A stretch of 64,000 nt of DNA from Nonomuraea rubra (GCF_014207985.1 NZ_JACHMI010000001.1:12693001-12757000), one strand, 5' to 3'; counted from the stretch's first letter, positions 16,939 to 25,319 are shown. Notes: a model not told the origin generated them from the letters alone. Numbers and translations: made by a program.

Positions 16939-18008
16939 ACAGCCCGGTGGAAGACAGACTGCGGGAGGCCCTCGCCGAGGCGGGGGCGGCGGTGGACCCG
17001 AGCACGCTGAGGCCGTTGCGGGCCCCGGGGCACAGGCGTTTCCGGGTGGACTTCCGGATGCTGACGGCGGCGGCGGCCGTGGTGGTCGTGGGGTCGGCCG
17101 GAGCCGTACTGGCGGGCGGCGCGGCGGACGGAGGCGGCGACGGCGGTCGCATGACGGCGGCCACGGCCGCGAACGAGCTCACGCGGGACGATCTGGATAT
17201 GACCGTGTTCCTGTGCACGGCGACGGCGCCGAAGGAGACCGGCTGTGCGGGAGCCGCCGGCTCCGAGCAGCGCGAGGTGATCGAGCGCGTGGTGGAGGAG
17301 CAACTGCCGCAGATCGACGTCGGCCAGTGGGTGAGCCAGGCCGTCGCCTACGACGACTTCCGCAAGCGTTACGCCCACGACCAGGCACTGCTGGACGAGG
17401 TCCAAGCCGCGGACCTGCCACCGTCGTACCAGTTCAAGCTCCGGCAGGGCGCTGACCGGCGGCAGGTGGCGTCGGCGTTCTCGGGGCTGGCGGGGGTGCT
17501 GAGCGTCGTCGATCACGCTGCCGGCCCGCCCTCCGCGGCAACGGCTCAAGGGGGGTGGCAGGTCAGCGCTTTCCTGTGCAAGGCGGGGACGCAGTTGCCG
17601 GCGTGCCAGGCCAAGCCTGCGGCCCCGGAGGGAGGCGACTCGAAGAGCACTGTGCGAGGGAGGGCGGCGACACCCGCCCAGACGAAGGCCCTCCAGCAGC
17701 TGATCCAGAAGATGCCCGGGGTGCAGGAGGTCCACTTCGAGGACCAGGCGGCCGCGTACGAGAACTTCAAGGAGACGTTCAAGGACAACCAGGCGCTCGT
17801 CGGGGCGACCCGCGTGGAGGACATGCCTCAGTCGTTCAGGATCAAGCTGAATGCGGATGCCGTGGTGTCGGAGGTCGTTGCGGAGCTGAGGCGGCAACCA
17901 GGCGTGGCGCAGGTCGTCAGCGACCAGTGCCTCACCGATCGGGCGGCTCTGGCCACGGATTTCGGACTTCATCTACCGGATGAGGTGGTTTGTCCCGGGG
18001 GTGCGTGA
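16935..18008 (+). CDS. membrane protein with two FtsX-like extracellular domains, partner of the sigma factor
   Basis: A 357-residue protein overlapping the sigma gene by ATGA. Residues 1-35 are cytoplasmic and charged (VEDRLREALAEAGAAVDPS), a transmembrane helix follows at about 36-60 (LTAAAAVVVVGSAGAVLAGG), and the outer part holds two copies of the FtsX extracellular fold. Each copy has VFLC/AFLC, a second Cys, a PGV/WVSQ-type strand, AxAYxxF, D/NQALL/V and PxSYxFKL/PQSFRIKL. The copies cover about 85-195 and 205-335. It lacks the four helices of true FtsX, so it cannot be the division permease. The topology matches an anti-sigma factor, with FtsX-like sensor domains outside. That role is inferred; no zinc-finger ASD motif is seen. 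Confidence 0.8.
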   Translation: MNSPVEDRLREALAEAGAAVDPSTLRPLRAPGHRRFRVDFRMLTAAAAVVVVGSAGAVLAGGAADGGGDGGRMTAATAANELTRDDLDMTVFLCTATAPKETGCAGAAGSEQREVIERVVEEQLPQIDVGQWVSQAVAYDDFRKRYAHDQALLDEVQAADLPPSYQFKLRQGADRRQVASAFSGLAGVLSVVDHAAGPPSAATAQGGWQVSAFLCKAGTQLPACQAKPAAPEGGDSKSTVRGRAATPAQTKALQQLIQKMPGVQEVHFEDQAAAYENFKETFKDNQALVGATRVEDMPQSFRIKLNADAVVSEVVAELRRQPGVAQVVSDQCLTDRAALATDFGLHLPDEVVCPGGA

Positions 18009-18116
18009 CCGGCGAGATCCACCCGCCCACCCCTGACCACTGGTGTATGGACACACGTAATCTGGCAAGGAAGGCCGTACGTACCCCCTAGGCCGTCAGG
18101 AGGCGAGCTCGAGCCC

Positions 18117-18962
18117 ATGGGAATGATCATGGCCGTGAGCTTCACCCGCTACGGGAGGCTCTACTACCTCGACCCCGGCGAGCACAGCCCCAAGGTGGGC
18201 GACAAGGTGCTCGTCCCGACGGACTCCGGTCCGGAGGTGGCGGAGTGCGTGTGGGCGCCGCAGTACACGAGCGAGGACATCGACGGGCTGCCGGTGTGCG
18301 CGGGGCCGGCGGGCGAGGAGCACCTGTCCAGGGACGAGTCGAACAAACGCCGCAGGGCCGAGGCGCGCAGCGTGTCCAAACGACTGATCAAACGGCACAC
18401 GCTGCCCATGAAGGTCGTCGGCATCGACTACCTCGACCAGGACAACGTCTACACCGTCTACTTCTCGGCACCGCACCGGGTGGACTTCCGCGCCCTGGTG
18501 CGCGACCTGGCCCGCAACCTCCGGGCCAGGGTCGAGCTGCGGCAGATCGGGCCGAGGGACGAGGCGCGGCTCCAGGGCGGCATCGGCCCCTGCGGGCGCG
18601 ATCTGTGCTGCGCCACCTTCCTCAAGGACTTCGAACCGGTCTCCGTACGCATGGCCAAGGACCAGGACCTGCCGGTCAACCCGCTGCGGATCGCGGGGGC
18701 GTGCGGGCGGCTCATGTGCTGCTTGAAGTATGAGCATCCGCTTTACCAGGAGTTTCGCGCCTCGGCTCCCCGGGTCGGGGCCAGTGTGGAGACGCCGCAG
18801 GGGGGTGGGACGGTGGTGGGGCACAATGTGCCGTCCGACTCCGTGGTGGTGCGGCTCAACGACGGGGGGCGGAGGTGTTCTTGTTCCAAGGCCAGTGTTT
18901 GCGGGCCGCGGCAGGCGTACGACTCGACGTATGGGGGTGAGGGGGCCGGAGACGCGGTCTAG
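18117..18962 (+). CDS. ricT: PSP1-domain protein, RicT/YaaT family
   Basis: A 281-residue protein with the PSP1 C-terminal domain. Conserved cysteine groups are GIGPCGRDLCCATFLKDF and ACGRLMCCLKYEHPLY, with a late CSCSKASVC; in Bacillus the orthologue joins RicA and RicF in an Fe-S complex that affects RNA processing and phosphorelay. ATG 18117 lies 13 bases after AGGAGG, and an in-frame ATG at 18126/18129 is also possible. Its closeness to tmk and holB fits the usual actinobacterial order even though the sigma block has been inserted between. The 108-base gap before it shows no other gene. Confidence 0.9.
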   Translation: MGMIMAVSFTRYGRLYYLDPGEHSPKVGDKVLVPTDSGPEVAECVWAPQYTSEDIDGLPVCAGPAGEEHLSRDESNKRRRAEARSVSKRLIKRHTLPMKVVGIDYLDQDNVYTVYFSAPHRVDFRALVRDLARNLRARVELRQIGPRDEARLQGGIGPCGRDLCCATFLKDFEPVSVRMAKDQDLPVNPLRIAGACGRLMCCLKYEHPLYQEFRASAPRVGASVETPQGGGTVVGHNVPSDSVVVRLNDGGRRCSCSKASVCGPRQAYDSTYGGEGAGDAV

Positions 18963-19074
18963 CGCCTCATGGCCCGCTGACCGCTTCCCACGGCCACACC
19001 CATACTGTCCTGCGGGCTTGGAGGCCCTGGCCTGCACCGGCGGGGCGTTCGGATGTGTTCGATGGGTGGGAGGG

Positions 19075-20058
19075 TTAGGGCTTGAGGAGTTGTTCGCTCA
19101 GGGTCCAGAGGCGCTGTGCCGACTCGGGGTCGAGGGCGTGTGGGACGACATCGGAGGGGACGTCCTCCTCGGCGCCGAAGTCGATGGGCCGCGGCGCGCC
19201 CAAGGGGGAGATGTCGTTGTCCTTGAGGTAGACGCCGCCGATGCCGGCCAGCAGCGGGCTCGTCGCGGCGAACACGCTGGTGCTGGCGCCTTGCCGAGGT
19301 GTCTTCCTCTCGCGGTCGGGGTCGATGATCGGCCGGCCGGACTCGTCGATCAGGCCCATGGCCCGGAGGGCGGCCTTGTCGATCGAGGGGCCCAGGTTCG
19401 TGCCGACGACGACGCCCGGGTGGAGGGCGTAGCCGCGGATCCCGTCCGCCGCCCACCGGCGGTCCAGCTCGACGGCGAACAGCACGTTGGCGGTCTTCGA
19501 CTGGCCGTAGGCGAGCATGCCGTCGTAGCCGGTGGTGAAGTGCGGGTCGTCCCAGCGGATGTCGGAGAGCCGGTGGCCGCCGGACGTCACGTTGACGACG
19601 CGGGCGCCGTGGGCGGCGCGCAGTGCGGGCAGCAGGCCCAGGGTCAGCTGGAAGTGGCCGAGATGGTTGGTGGCGAACTGGGCTTCGTAGCCGCGCGCGT
19701 CCCGGACCAGGGGGCCTGCCATGATGCCGGCGTTGTTGATCAGGATGTGGAGCGGGCGGCCGGAAGAGAGGTAACGGGCGGTGAAGGCGTCGATCGACGC
19801 GGTTTCGAGGAGGTCGAGCTGGGCGGGCTGGACACGTTCGAGACCGGAGAGGGCGGGGGCGGCGCGGTCGGGATCGCGCGAGCCGACCGTGACGGACGCG
19901 CCCGCCTCGCTGAGTGCGCGGGTGGTCTCCAGGCCGAGCCCGACGTGGCCGCCGGTGACGATGACGTTCTTGCCGGACAGGTCGAGGCCCTTGAGCACCT
20001 CGTCGGTCGTCGAGGCCGCGGTGAAGCCGGAGCCGATGGGGTGTTGTTTTTCATGCAT
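19075..20058 (-). CDS. short-chain dehydrogenase/reductase (retinol-dehydrogenase-like)
   Basis: A 327-residue NAD(P)-dependent oxidoreductase, from ATG 20058 (MHEKQHPIGSGF); the frame stays open upstream but that part overlaps the AraC gene. Rossmann motif VTGGHVGLGLET, then the NNAG motif ILINNAGIMAG, then catalytic Ser/Tyr/Lys in NVTSGG and YGQSKTANV, all in family order. The substrate is unknown. It is divergent from an AraC-type regulator with a 73-base operator region between them, so the regulator probably controls it. Confidence 0.9.
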   Translation of the reverse strand: MHEKQHPIGSGFTAASTTDEVLKGLDLSGKNVIVTGGHVGLGLETTRALSEAGASVTVGSRDPDRAAPALSGLERVQPAQLDLLETASIDAFTARYLSSGRPLHILINNAGIMAGPLVRDARGYEAQFATNHLGHFQLTLGLLPALRAAHGARVVNVTSGGHRLSDIRWDDPHFTTGYDGMLAYGQSKTANVLFAVELDRRWAADGIRGYALHPGVVVGTNLGPSIDKAALRAMGLIDESGRPIIDPDRERKTPRQGASTSVFAATSPLLAGIGGVYLKDNDISPLGAPRPIDFGAEEDVPSDVVPHALDPESAQRLWTLSEQLLKP

Positions 20059-20079
20059 GACACCACTCTGTGGGGCATC

Positions 20080-20131
20080 GTCCGTACTTTGAATAATTGA
20101 CAGTGCGGACTTCCTTCGCGAGAGTACGGAC
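20080..20131. promoter_or_regulatory. AraC-type operator and promoter between divergent genes
   Basis: Three copies of one 9-bp half-site: GTCCGTACT (20080-20088, inverted), AGTGCGGAC (20102-20110) and AGTACGGAC (20123-20131). The two direct copies are 21 bases apart, two helical turns, as in classic AraC-family sites. TTGACA (20097-20102) and GAGAGT (20120-20125) are 17 bases apart and would start transcription at about the ATG 20132, which has no ribosome binding site, so a leaderless mRNA is likely. The last half-site touches the start codon, fitting autorepression. Confidence 0.7.
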
Positions 20132-21097
20132 ATGGTGGGTGACCAGCTGTCCGAAGTGTTCGATCTCGTGGAGGTCCGCGGGCAGGTGACGGGCGGGTTC
20201 GAGGTGCGGGGGCGCTGGGTGGCGCAGCACGCCGTCGACGATCCGCTGAAGCTCATGGCGATGGTGCGCGGCCGGGCCAGGCTGACCACCGACGGCCTCG
20301 ACGGGCCGATCGAGCTCGGGCCGGGTGACGTCGCCATCCTGAACAACCGGTCGTGGCTGCGGCTCGAGGGCGGCACCGGTGACGGGCCGCCCCGCGACAT
20401 CCTGCCCGTGGAGGGCTACACCTCCGTCCACCTCGACGATGATGACGGGCGCGGGGCTCCCGACGCCGTCGTGGGCGGTCGCGTCGATCTGAACCCGGCC
20501 GGTCAGGCGCTGCTGCTGCAGGCGCTTCCCCCGGTGGGGCACGTACGGGCGTCGGCCGCGGCGGCGACCAACCTGCGGCGGAGCCTCGACGGGCTGTTCA
20601 ACGAGGTGACGGGGAACCGGATCGGCTCGGCGTTCGCGATCCGGCAGTACGGGCAGCTCCTGCTGCTGGAGGTGCTGCGTGCCTACGTCGGCCAGGCCGA
20701 GCTGCCCCCGGGATGGCTGCGGGTGCTGATCGACGAGCGGTTGCGTCCGGCGCTCGCCCTCATGCACGCCGAGCCGGGGCAGCCGTGGCGGCTGGAGGAG
20801 CTGGCGCGGGCGGCGGCGATGTCGCGGACGTCATTCGCCGAACGTTTCCGTACGGTGGCGGGGGTGCCGCCGCTGACCTACCTGAACCGGTGGCGGATGT
20901 TGCTGGCGCAACGGGCTCTCCGGGATGGCGACGTGCGGGTCGGGTCGCTGGCGGCCGAGCTGGGGTACGCATCGGAGAGTGCGTTCAGTACCGCGTTCAA
21001 GCGGGAGGTGGGGGAGTCGCCGTTGCGGTACCGGTGGCGGATCCGCGGTGGTGAATCGCCTGGCGGCGCCGAGCCGGTGCGGGTGGAGGCCCGCTGA
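20132..21097 (+). CDS. AraC-family transcriptional regulator
   Basis: A 321-residue regulator with an N-terminal cupin-type sensing domain resembling AraC_binding_2 (RGRARLTTDGLDGPIELGPGDVA) and two C-terminal helix-turn-helix motifs at about 215-310 (WRLEELARAAAMSRTSFAERF and VRVGSLAAELGYASESAFSTAF, then FKREVGESPLRYR). The cupin of this group often binds small metabolites. It is divergent from an SDR oxidoreductase, its probable target. Translation probably starts directly at the 5' end of the mRNA. Confidence 0.92.
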   Translation: MVGDQLSEVFDLVEVRGQVTGGFEVRGRWVAQHAVDDPLKLMAMVRGRARLTTDGLDGPIELGPGDVAILNNRSWLRLEGGTGDGPPRDILPVEGYTSVHLDDDDGRGAPDAVVGGRVDLNPAGQALLLQALPPVGHVRASAAAATNLRRSLDGLFNEVTGNRIGSAFAIRQYGQLLLLEVLRAYVGQAELPPGWLRVLIDERLRPALALMHAEPGQPWRLEELARAAAMSRTSFAERFRTVAGVPPLTYLNRWRMLLAQRALRDGDVRVGSLAAELGYASESAFSTAFKREVGESPLRYRWRIRGGESPGGAEPVRVEAR

Positions 21098-21108
21098 GGC
21101 GGGGGGAC

Positions 21109-22674
21109 GTGCCGAGACCGGAGGTGACGCGCGGCAGGTGGAGTTCCGGTGAGGTGGGGATGGGCCGAAGGTGGATCTCCGCTGAGGTGGGGGCAGGCCG
21201 CAGGTGGTGCCGGGCGGCTGCGGTCGCTGGGGTGCTGGCGCTGGCGATGACGGGACTGGAGCCCAGGCCGGGCCGGGTGGGGCCGCCGGTTGGCGGACTG
21301 GCCTGGACGGACTGCGGAGGCGGGTTCGAGTGCGCCGCCTTGCGGGTGCCGCTCGTACATGGGCGATCCGGTGACCAGGTGGAGCTCGCGGTGATCCGGT
21401 TGCCCGCCAGCGGCGGCGCGGGGGAACGGATCGGGTCGTTGGTGGTCAATCCTGGCGGGCCTGGGGCCTCCGGGGTGGAGTATGTGAGGGCTGCTCGGGT
21501 CGTACTGGGCGTGGAGGTGCGGAAGCGGTTCGACGTCGTGGGGTTCGATCCGCGGGGAGTCGGGACGTCGGCGCCCGTCGAGTGTCTGAGCGACGAGGAG
21601 CTGGACGCGTTCGTCGCGCTGGACGGCACACCCGACACGGCCGGGGAGCGGCTGGCGCTGGAGGAGGGGGCCAGGCGGTTCGCGGAGGGGTGCCGCAGGC
21701 GGTCGGGCAGGCTGCTGCCGCACCTCGGGACCGTGAACGTGGCACGCGACCTGGACCTGCTACGGCAGGCGCTGGGCGAGCGCAGGCTGACGTACCTGGG
21801 CAAGTCGTACGGGACGTTGCTGGGGGCGGTGTACGCGAAGCTCTTCCCTGGCCGGGTGCGGGCCATGGTGCTGGACGGGGCGCTCGATCCTGGCAGGTCG
21901 CGGGTGCGGCTCGGCGCGGAGCAGGCGGCGGGGTTCGAGCGGGCGCTGCGGGCGTACGCCGAGGACTGCCTCGCGGTGGGCGGGTGCCCGTTCAGGAGCC
22001 GCACCGTGGACGGGGCGTTGGAGGAGGTGAGCGGGCTGCTCCGGCGTACTGACGCGCGGCCGCTGCGTGGCGACGGCAGGCGCGAGGTGACGCAGGCGGT
22101 GGCCGTCCTCGGGCTGCTCGGGCCGCTCTACGACCGGGCCCTGTGGCCGGAGCTGGGCGAGGCGTTGCGCCGCGCGTTCAAGGGGGACGGTGCGCTGCTG
22201 CTGCGCAACGCCGACCAGCTCACCGGACGGCACCACGACGGGACCTACTCCAACGAGACCGAGGCCAACCTGGCCGTGAACTGCGCGGACGGGGGCCACC
22301 CGAGGCGGCCGGCGACGTACGGAAGGGCCGCGGCGGCGGCGGCTGCTCGCGAGCGGGCGCCGCGATTCGGGGCGTACCTGGTGTGGTCGTCCTTGCCGTG
22401 CGCCTACTGGCCGCACCCGGCGGCACTTGGCCCGCTGAAGGTGGAGGGTTCCGCCCCGATCCTGGTCGTCGGCACCGAACGGGATCCTGTCACGCCGTAC
22501 GCGTGGGCTCGCAAGCTGGCGGGCGCGCTGGGGTCGGGGGTGCTGCTGAGGTACGGAGGTGATGGCCACACCGCCTACGGCGGCGGGTCGAGGTGCGTGG
22601 ACGAGGTGGTGGAGGGGTATCTGGTGGCTGGGGTGGTGCCGGAGGATGGGGCGGTCTGTCCGGGCATCGGGTGA
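21109..22674 (+). CDS. secreted alpha/beta-hydrolase, tripeptidyl-aminopeptidase-like
   Basis: An exported hydrolase of the SlpD/SlpE/Tap type (S33-like). Signal-like segment CRAAAVAGVLALAMTG, then the oxyanion region VVNPGGPGASG, the nucleophile in YLGKSYGTLLGAVY, the acid in VVGTERDPVTPY and the histidine in GGDGHTAYGG. Four to six cysteines in the mature part suggest disulphides. The start is uncertain: GTG 21109 gives 521 residues with a repetitive, basic N-terminus; ATG 21160, behind GAGGTGGGG, gives a more normal signal peptide of 504 residues. It follows the AraC gene by 12 bases and may be cotranscribed with it. The substrate is probably N-terminal peptides, by family. Confidence 0.88.
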   Translation: MPRPEVTRGRWSSGEVGMGRRWISAEVGAGRRWCRAAAVAGVLALAMTGLEPRPGRVGPPVGGLAWTDCGGGFECAALRVPLVHGRSGDQVELAVIRLPASGGAGERIGSLVVNPGGPGASGVEYVRAARVVLGVEVRKRFDVVGFDPRGVGTSAPVECLSDEELDAFVALDGTPDTAGERLALEEGARRFAEGCRRRSGRLLPHLGTVNVARDLDLLRQALGERRLTYLGKSYGTLLGAVYAKLFPGRVRAMVLDGALDPGRSRVRLGAEQAAGFERALRAYAEDCLAVGGCPFRSRTVDGALEEVSGLLRRTDARPLRGDGRREVTQAVAVLGLLGPLYDRALWPELGEALRRAFKGDGALLLRNADQLTGRHHDGTYSNETEANLAVNCADGGHPRRPATYGRAAAAAAARERAPRFGAYLVWSSLPCAYWPHPAALGPLKVEGSAPILVVGTERDPVTPYAWARKLAGALGSGVLLRYGGDGHTAYGGGSRCVDEVVEGYLVAGVVPEDGAVCPGIG

Positions 22675-22704
22675 TCGATGGAGCGAGAACTGCCCGGGCT
22701 CCTG

Positions 22705-22710
22705 TAGACT
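22705..22710 (+). promoter_or_regulatory. candidate -10 of tRNA-Thr
   Basis: TAGACT, 21 bases before the tRNA 5' end. No good -35 is seen at the expected distance. Confidence 0.3.
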
Positions 22711-22731
22711 CTTTCACGCTGCACAGCGCAC

Positions 22732-22808
22732 GCCGCCTTAGCTCAGTCGGCCAGAGCACTTCACTCGTAATGAAGGGGTCTGGGGTTCGAATCCCCAAGG
22801 CGGCTCCA
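22732..22808 (+). tRNA. tRNA-Thr (anticodon CGT)
   Basis: Acceptor GCCGCCT pairs with AGGCGGC; anticodon arm CTTCA-CTCGTAA-TGAAG gives CGT; T arm TGGGG-TTCGAAT-CCCCA; CCA is encoded at 22806-22808. Its 3' part (22768 onward) is repeated at 25278-25319, marking it as an integration site. Confidence 0.95.
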
Positions 22809-22809
22809 G
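22768..22809 (+). repeat. att-like direct repeat, copy in the intact tRNA-Thr
   Basis: 42 bases, ending one base after the encoded CCA; the uninterrupted 30-bp identical block is CTGGGG...GGCTCCAG. Confidence 0.8.
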
Positions 22810-22811
22810 GT

Positions 22812-22845
22812 CAGAAGGCCTCCGCAAGATCACGGAGGCCTTCTG
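22812..22845 (+). terminator. hairpin terminator after tRNA-Thr
   Basis: A perfect 13-bp stem (22812-22824 with 22833-22845, arms CAGAAGGCCTCCG and CGGAGGCCTTCTG) with an 8-base loop begins four bases after the CCA end. There is no T run. Confidence 0.65.
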
Positions 22846-23008
22846 CGTGTCTAAGTGAGTGGCTACCGTCGTGGCAACGAATCACCACGACCTAGTCTGT
22901 GTGCCAGCTCTGAGATGCAGGGTTGTGTCCGAGATGCGGTGCAAAGTGAACGAGCGTAGGTTGCCGTGCTGAACCGACCAAGTTCGCACAACGCAAGGAC
23001 CTACGCTC

Positions 23009-23350
23009 GTGGCACGCACACTGCCGCCCGTTCAAGCCATCCGCGCCGAGATCGACGCTCTGTTCGCCGAAGGCCGTGACCTGGTCGAGGTCATCGAGGA
23101 CGTCGCCCGCTTAATCATCCAGACCGCCGTTGAAGCCGAGGCGGACGCCTTCCTCGGCCGCGCCCGCTATCAGCGCGCCGTCACTGTCACCGCTGATGCC
23201 GGCAGCGGAGAGGAGAGCACGGTGCGGCCCGGTTACCGCGACGGGCACTGCCCAACCACCGTCAAGACCACCAGCGGGCCGATCACCATCGCCCGGCCCA
23301 AGTCGCGCGGAGGTCGTGCAGGATGCGCAGGCCCGTGCTGGTCATGGTGA
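23009..23350 (+). pseudogene. truncated IS256-family (mutator-type) transposase
   Basis: The first 100 or so residues match the N-terminus of IS256-type transposases (IQTAVEAEADAFLGRARYQR, then RPGYRDGHCPTTVKTTSGP and ITIARPKS), after which the frame runs into unrelated sequence and stops at 113 residues; the DDE domain is missing. GTG 23009 is inside the right arm of a 12-bp inverted repeat (22950-22961 with 22999-23010, ACGAGCGTAGGT), which would fold over the start. This is a remnant that cannot transpose by itself. Confidence 0.8.
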
Positions 23351-23674
23351 AGCCGCGCCAGCCCCCGGAGGCACGACCCAGCACGGCCCAGACGAAGACG
23401 TCGGCGTGACCATGGGTGTCTGCGTCGTCGGCCTTGGAGCAGATGGAGATGGAGCAACTGCTGACTCGGTAGTGGCAGGCTGCGCATATGCGGCAGCAGG
23501 GGTGTTCGCTTGGTGAACATGGCCAGCGGAGTAACCGAGACCTGCACTCAACCCCATGGCCAGGGCGAACGTCAGCGCGATGCCGAGCGGCTTGTAGATT
23601 CGCCGGGGTTTGGACGGTGCACTACGGATGAACGCGGACGGTGGACAGTCGCACCTTTTGGCCCCCGAGATCAC
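23342..23674 (-). pseudogene. possible membrane protein, 3' end lost at the IS remnant
   Basis: A 110-residue minus-strand frame from GTG 23674 with a basic N-terminal part, one clear membrane helix (PLGIALTFALAMGLSAGLGY) and a Pro/Ser/Thr-rich outer stretch (TTESAVAPSPSAPRPTTQTP). Its last 12 or so residues run into the IS256 remnant, so the original C-terminus was probably removed. No family is recognised. The composition looks coding, but no homologue can be checked here. Confidence 0.4.
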
Positions 23675-23788
23675 GCACTCATAGCAAGTCGACGATCACT
23701 TATCGCTGGTCATGCCCACATCCCTTCGCCGAGCCGCGGCCTGACATCCATCTGGTCAAGATCGAAGCGGAGGTCTTAGGGTTGCGCC

Positions 23789-24346
23789 GTGCTCGACAAA
23801 CCGCCCGGATGGCCCTTACTGACGGCGTTCACCCTCGCGGGTCTGGTAGCCCTGTGGTGGGCCAGCGCGCCCTACATGTACGTCGAGTTCGCCCTTTGGG
23901 CGTACTGTAGCGGCGTCATTCTCGGTCTCATTTGGACCGTGCGGGCAGTTGCCGCGCTCATTCGTGATGCCGATGCGATCCGCGACCGCAAGCTGCGTTG
24001 GTTCATGCCATGGATCATCGTCTGCGGTGTTGTCGTAGCTGTGACCCTCGATGCGCCGTTTCGAGTGCGATTCGCGTTGTCGGAGTCTGCGCTGATCGCT
24101 CATGCCCAGGCCGTGGCCCAGAGCGGCGACGTCTCGGGGGAGTGCCGCCAGGTGGGCCTCTACCCAACCTGCTGGTCGGAGGCGATACCCGGCGGTGGAG
24201 CGTGGTTCACTGTCGATGACCCAGGCATCCGCACATCGGCCGGCTTCATATGGAGTCCGGCAGGCCAGATGCCCGAGGGCGTTGTGGAGCGTTTCTACCC
24301 GATCGCTGGCCCCTGGTATGCATACTCCGGCTGGGACAAGTGGTGA
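23789..24346 (+). CDS. hypothetical membrane protein of the tRNA-Thr island
   Basis: 185 residues from GTG 23789. Two hydrophobic segments in residues 10-52 (LLTAFTLAGLVALWWAS and AYCSGVILGLIWTV), a third at about 70-87 (WFMPWIIVCGVVVAVTL), then a 95-residue soluble part with two cysteines (GECRQVGLYPTCW), a GGGAWFTVDD stretch and a Trp/Tyr-rich end. No family is recognised. Codon use is less G/C-biased than in neighbouring chromosomal genes, in line with acquisition. Confidence 0.65.
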   Translation: MLDKPPGWPLLTAFTLAGLVALWWASAPYMYVEFALWAYCSGVILGLIWTVRAVAALIRDADAIRDRKLRWFMPWIIVCGVVVAVTLDAPFRVRFALSESALIAHAQAVAQSGDVSGECRQVGLYPTCWSEAIPGGGAWFTVDDPGIRTSAGFIWSPAGQMPEGVVERFYPIAGPWYAYSGWDKW

Positions 24347-24464
24347 CGGAGCAATGGCCCGCATGCATGGCATCGGATCGAAGGCAGGGGCGTTCAAGCA
24401 GGTCTAACTTCCCTTCCTCGGGCGGGGTGCGCGCCAGGCGGTGTAGGGCTATGGGAGGGCCGAA

Positions 24465-25076
24465 GTGACAGACGAATACGAAGAGTTCCGCTGGGTCGGC
24501 GAGTTCGGCCCGTTCTACGACATCTCTTGTGTTTCTTTCGCTCGGTCTCTCACTCCTCTTGAAGCATTGACTCGTCTTGGGGCGGGAGTCGCTGACCTGG
24601 AACAGGTGACGTTTGAAGGATTCCAGGAGCGCACGATGTGGTGCGTCGACGCCGACAACATGCGCAGTACCTACATAGGGGCGGTTGAGTCCGCTGGCTG
24701 GACGGTTCTGATCCAGCTCTGGGCGGGATCGATTGCACTTGACCGCCGTCTGATGCACAGCCTCTCGCGGGGGAGCGAGCTCGTGGTGGTCCACCGGAAC
24801 CTTCATGCCACCGACTACTTCATCTACGTGGTAGATGGTGAACAGATCACGTGGTTCGACCAACTATGTCCACAGGCGCGTTCGGGATCCGATCCGGACC
24901 GGCTAGTGGAGAAGATGCGTGGGGTGGGGTTGGATCCCGACCACGACTGGTCAGAACCTGGGATCGACGCCACCTTCCCGCGGAGCTTCGCGCTGGCAAA
25001 GAGGATCACAGGCTTCCCGTTCTCCAGGGCGATGCTGGACTCGCGTTTTCTCGCTGCCGTGATCAGAGATAAGTGA
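24465..25076 (+). CDS. DUF6461-like hypothetical protein
   Basis: 203 residues from GTG 24465, behind GGGAGGGCC. The layout (CVSFARSLTPLEALTRLGAG, then AVESAGWTVLIQLW, SRGSELVVVHRNLHATDYFIYVVDG and FDQLCPQARSGSDPDRL) matches the DUF6461 family as I know it: proteins of unknown function common in actinomycete accessory DNA, often in immunity-like or polymorphic-toxin settings. No catalytic residues are evident. It is the last gene before the right att repeat. Confidence 0.7.
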   Translation: MTDEYEEFRWVGEFGPFYDISCVSFARSLTPLEALTRLGAGVADLEQVTFEGFQERTMWCVDADNMRSTYIGAVESAGWTVLIQLWAGSIALDRRLMHSLSRGSELVVVHRNLHATDYFIYVVDGEQITWFDQLCPQARSGSDPDRLVEKMRGVGLDPDHDWSEPGIDATFPRSFALAKRITGFPFSRAMLDSRFLAAVIRDK

Positions 25077-25277
25077 TTGGCTGCTCGGCCCATACGCTGA
25101 GACAGCATAGGCGGGTGCTGCTTCGGAGTTGCCCGATGTCATCCTGCAACACCAGCCATTGCCGGAACCGATCCAACGGGTTGGGGCCCAGCAACGCGTG
25201 AGCGGACGCTCTCGGTGGCATACGCCCTGGCAGGGGATATCGCAGTAGTCCGACGAACGTCAGTTCTATTTTCCTCA

Positions 25278-25319
25278 TAATGAAGGGGGCTGGGGTTCGA
25301 ATCCCCAAGGCGGCTCCAG
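25278..25319 (+). repeat. att-like direct repeat, displaced tRNA-Thr 3' fragment
   Basis: Same 42 bases as the tRNA copy except one G for T. The upstream half of the tRNA is missing, so this copy is not a functional tRNA. It is directly followed by its own terminator-like hairpin, probably the original tRNA terminator. Confidence 0.8.

Larger units (their letters stand above)
22768..25319. mobile_element. small genomic island bracketed by a tRNA-Thr 3'-end duplication
   Basis: The 42-bp direct repeats 22768-22809 and 25278-25319 match at 41 positions (T22779 versus G25289) and cover the tRNA from the anticodon loop to CCA plus one base. This is the usual trace of tyrosine-integrase insertion into a tRNA. 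Between them are an IS256-type transposase remnant, a truncated minus-strand ORF, a membrane protein and a DUF6461 protein, all with weaker third-position G/C bias than their surroundings. No integrase remains, so the island is probably a decayed or non-autonomous element. Bases 25077-25277 and 25358-25554 show no gene. Confidence 0.75.

Noticed and set aside
22490..22798. Minus-strand ORF beginning with an IRTPDPF-like peptide
   Set aside because: It is antisense translation of tRNA-Thr, a known source of false peptides; likewise the ORF at 25063-25344.
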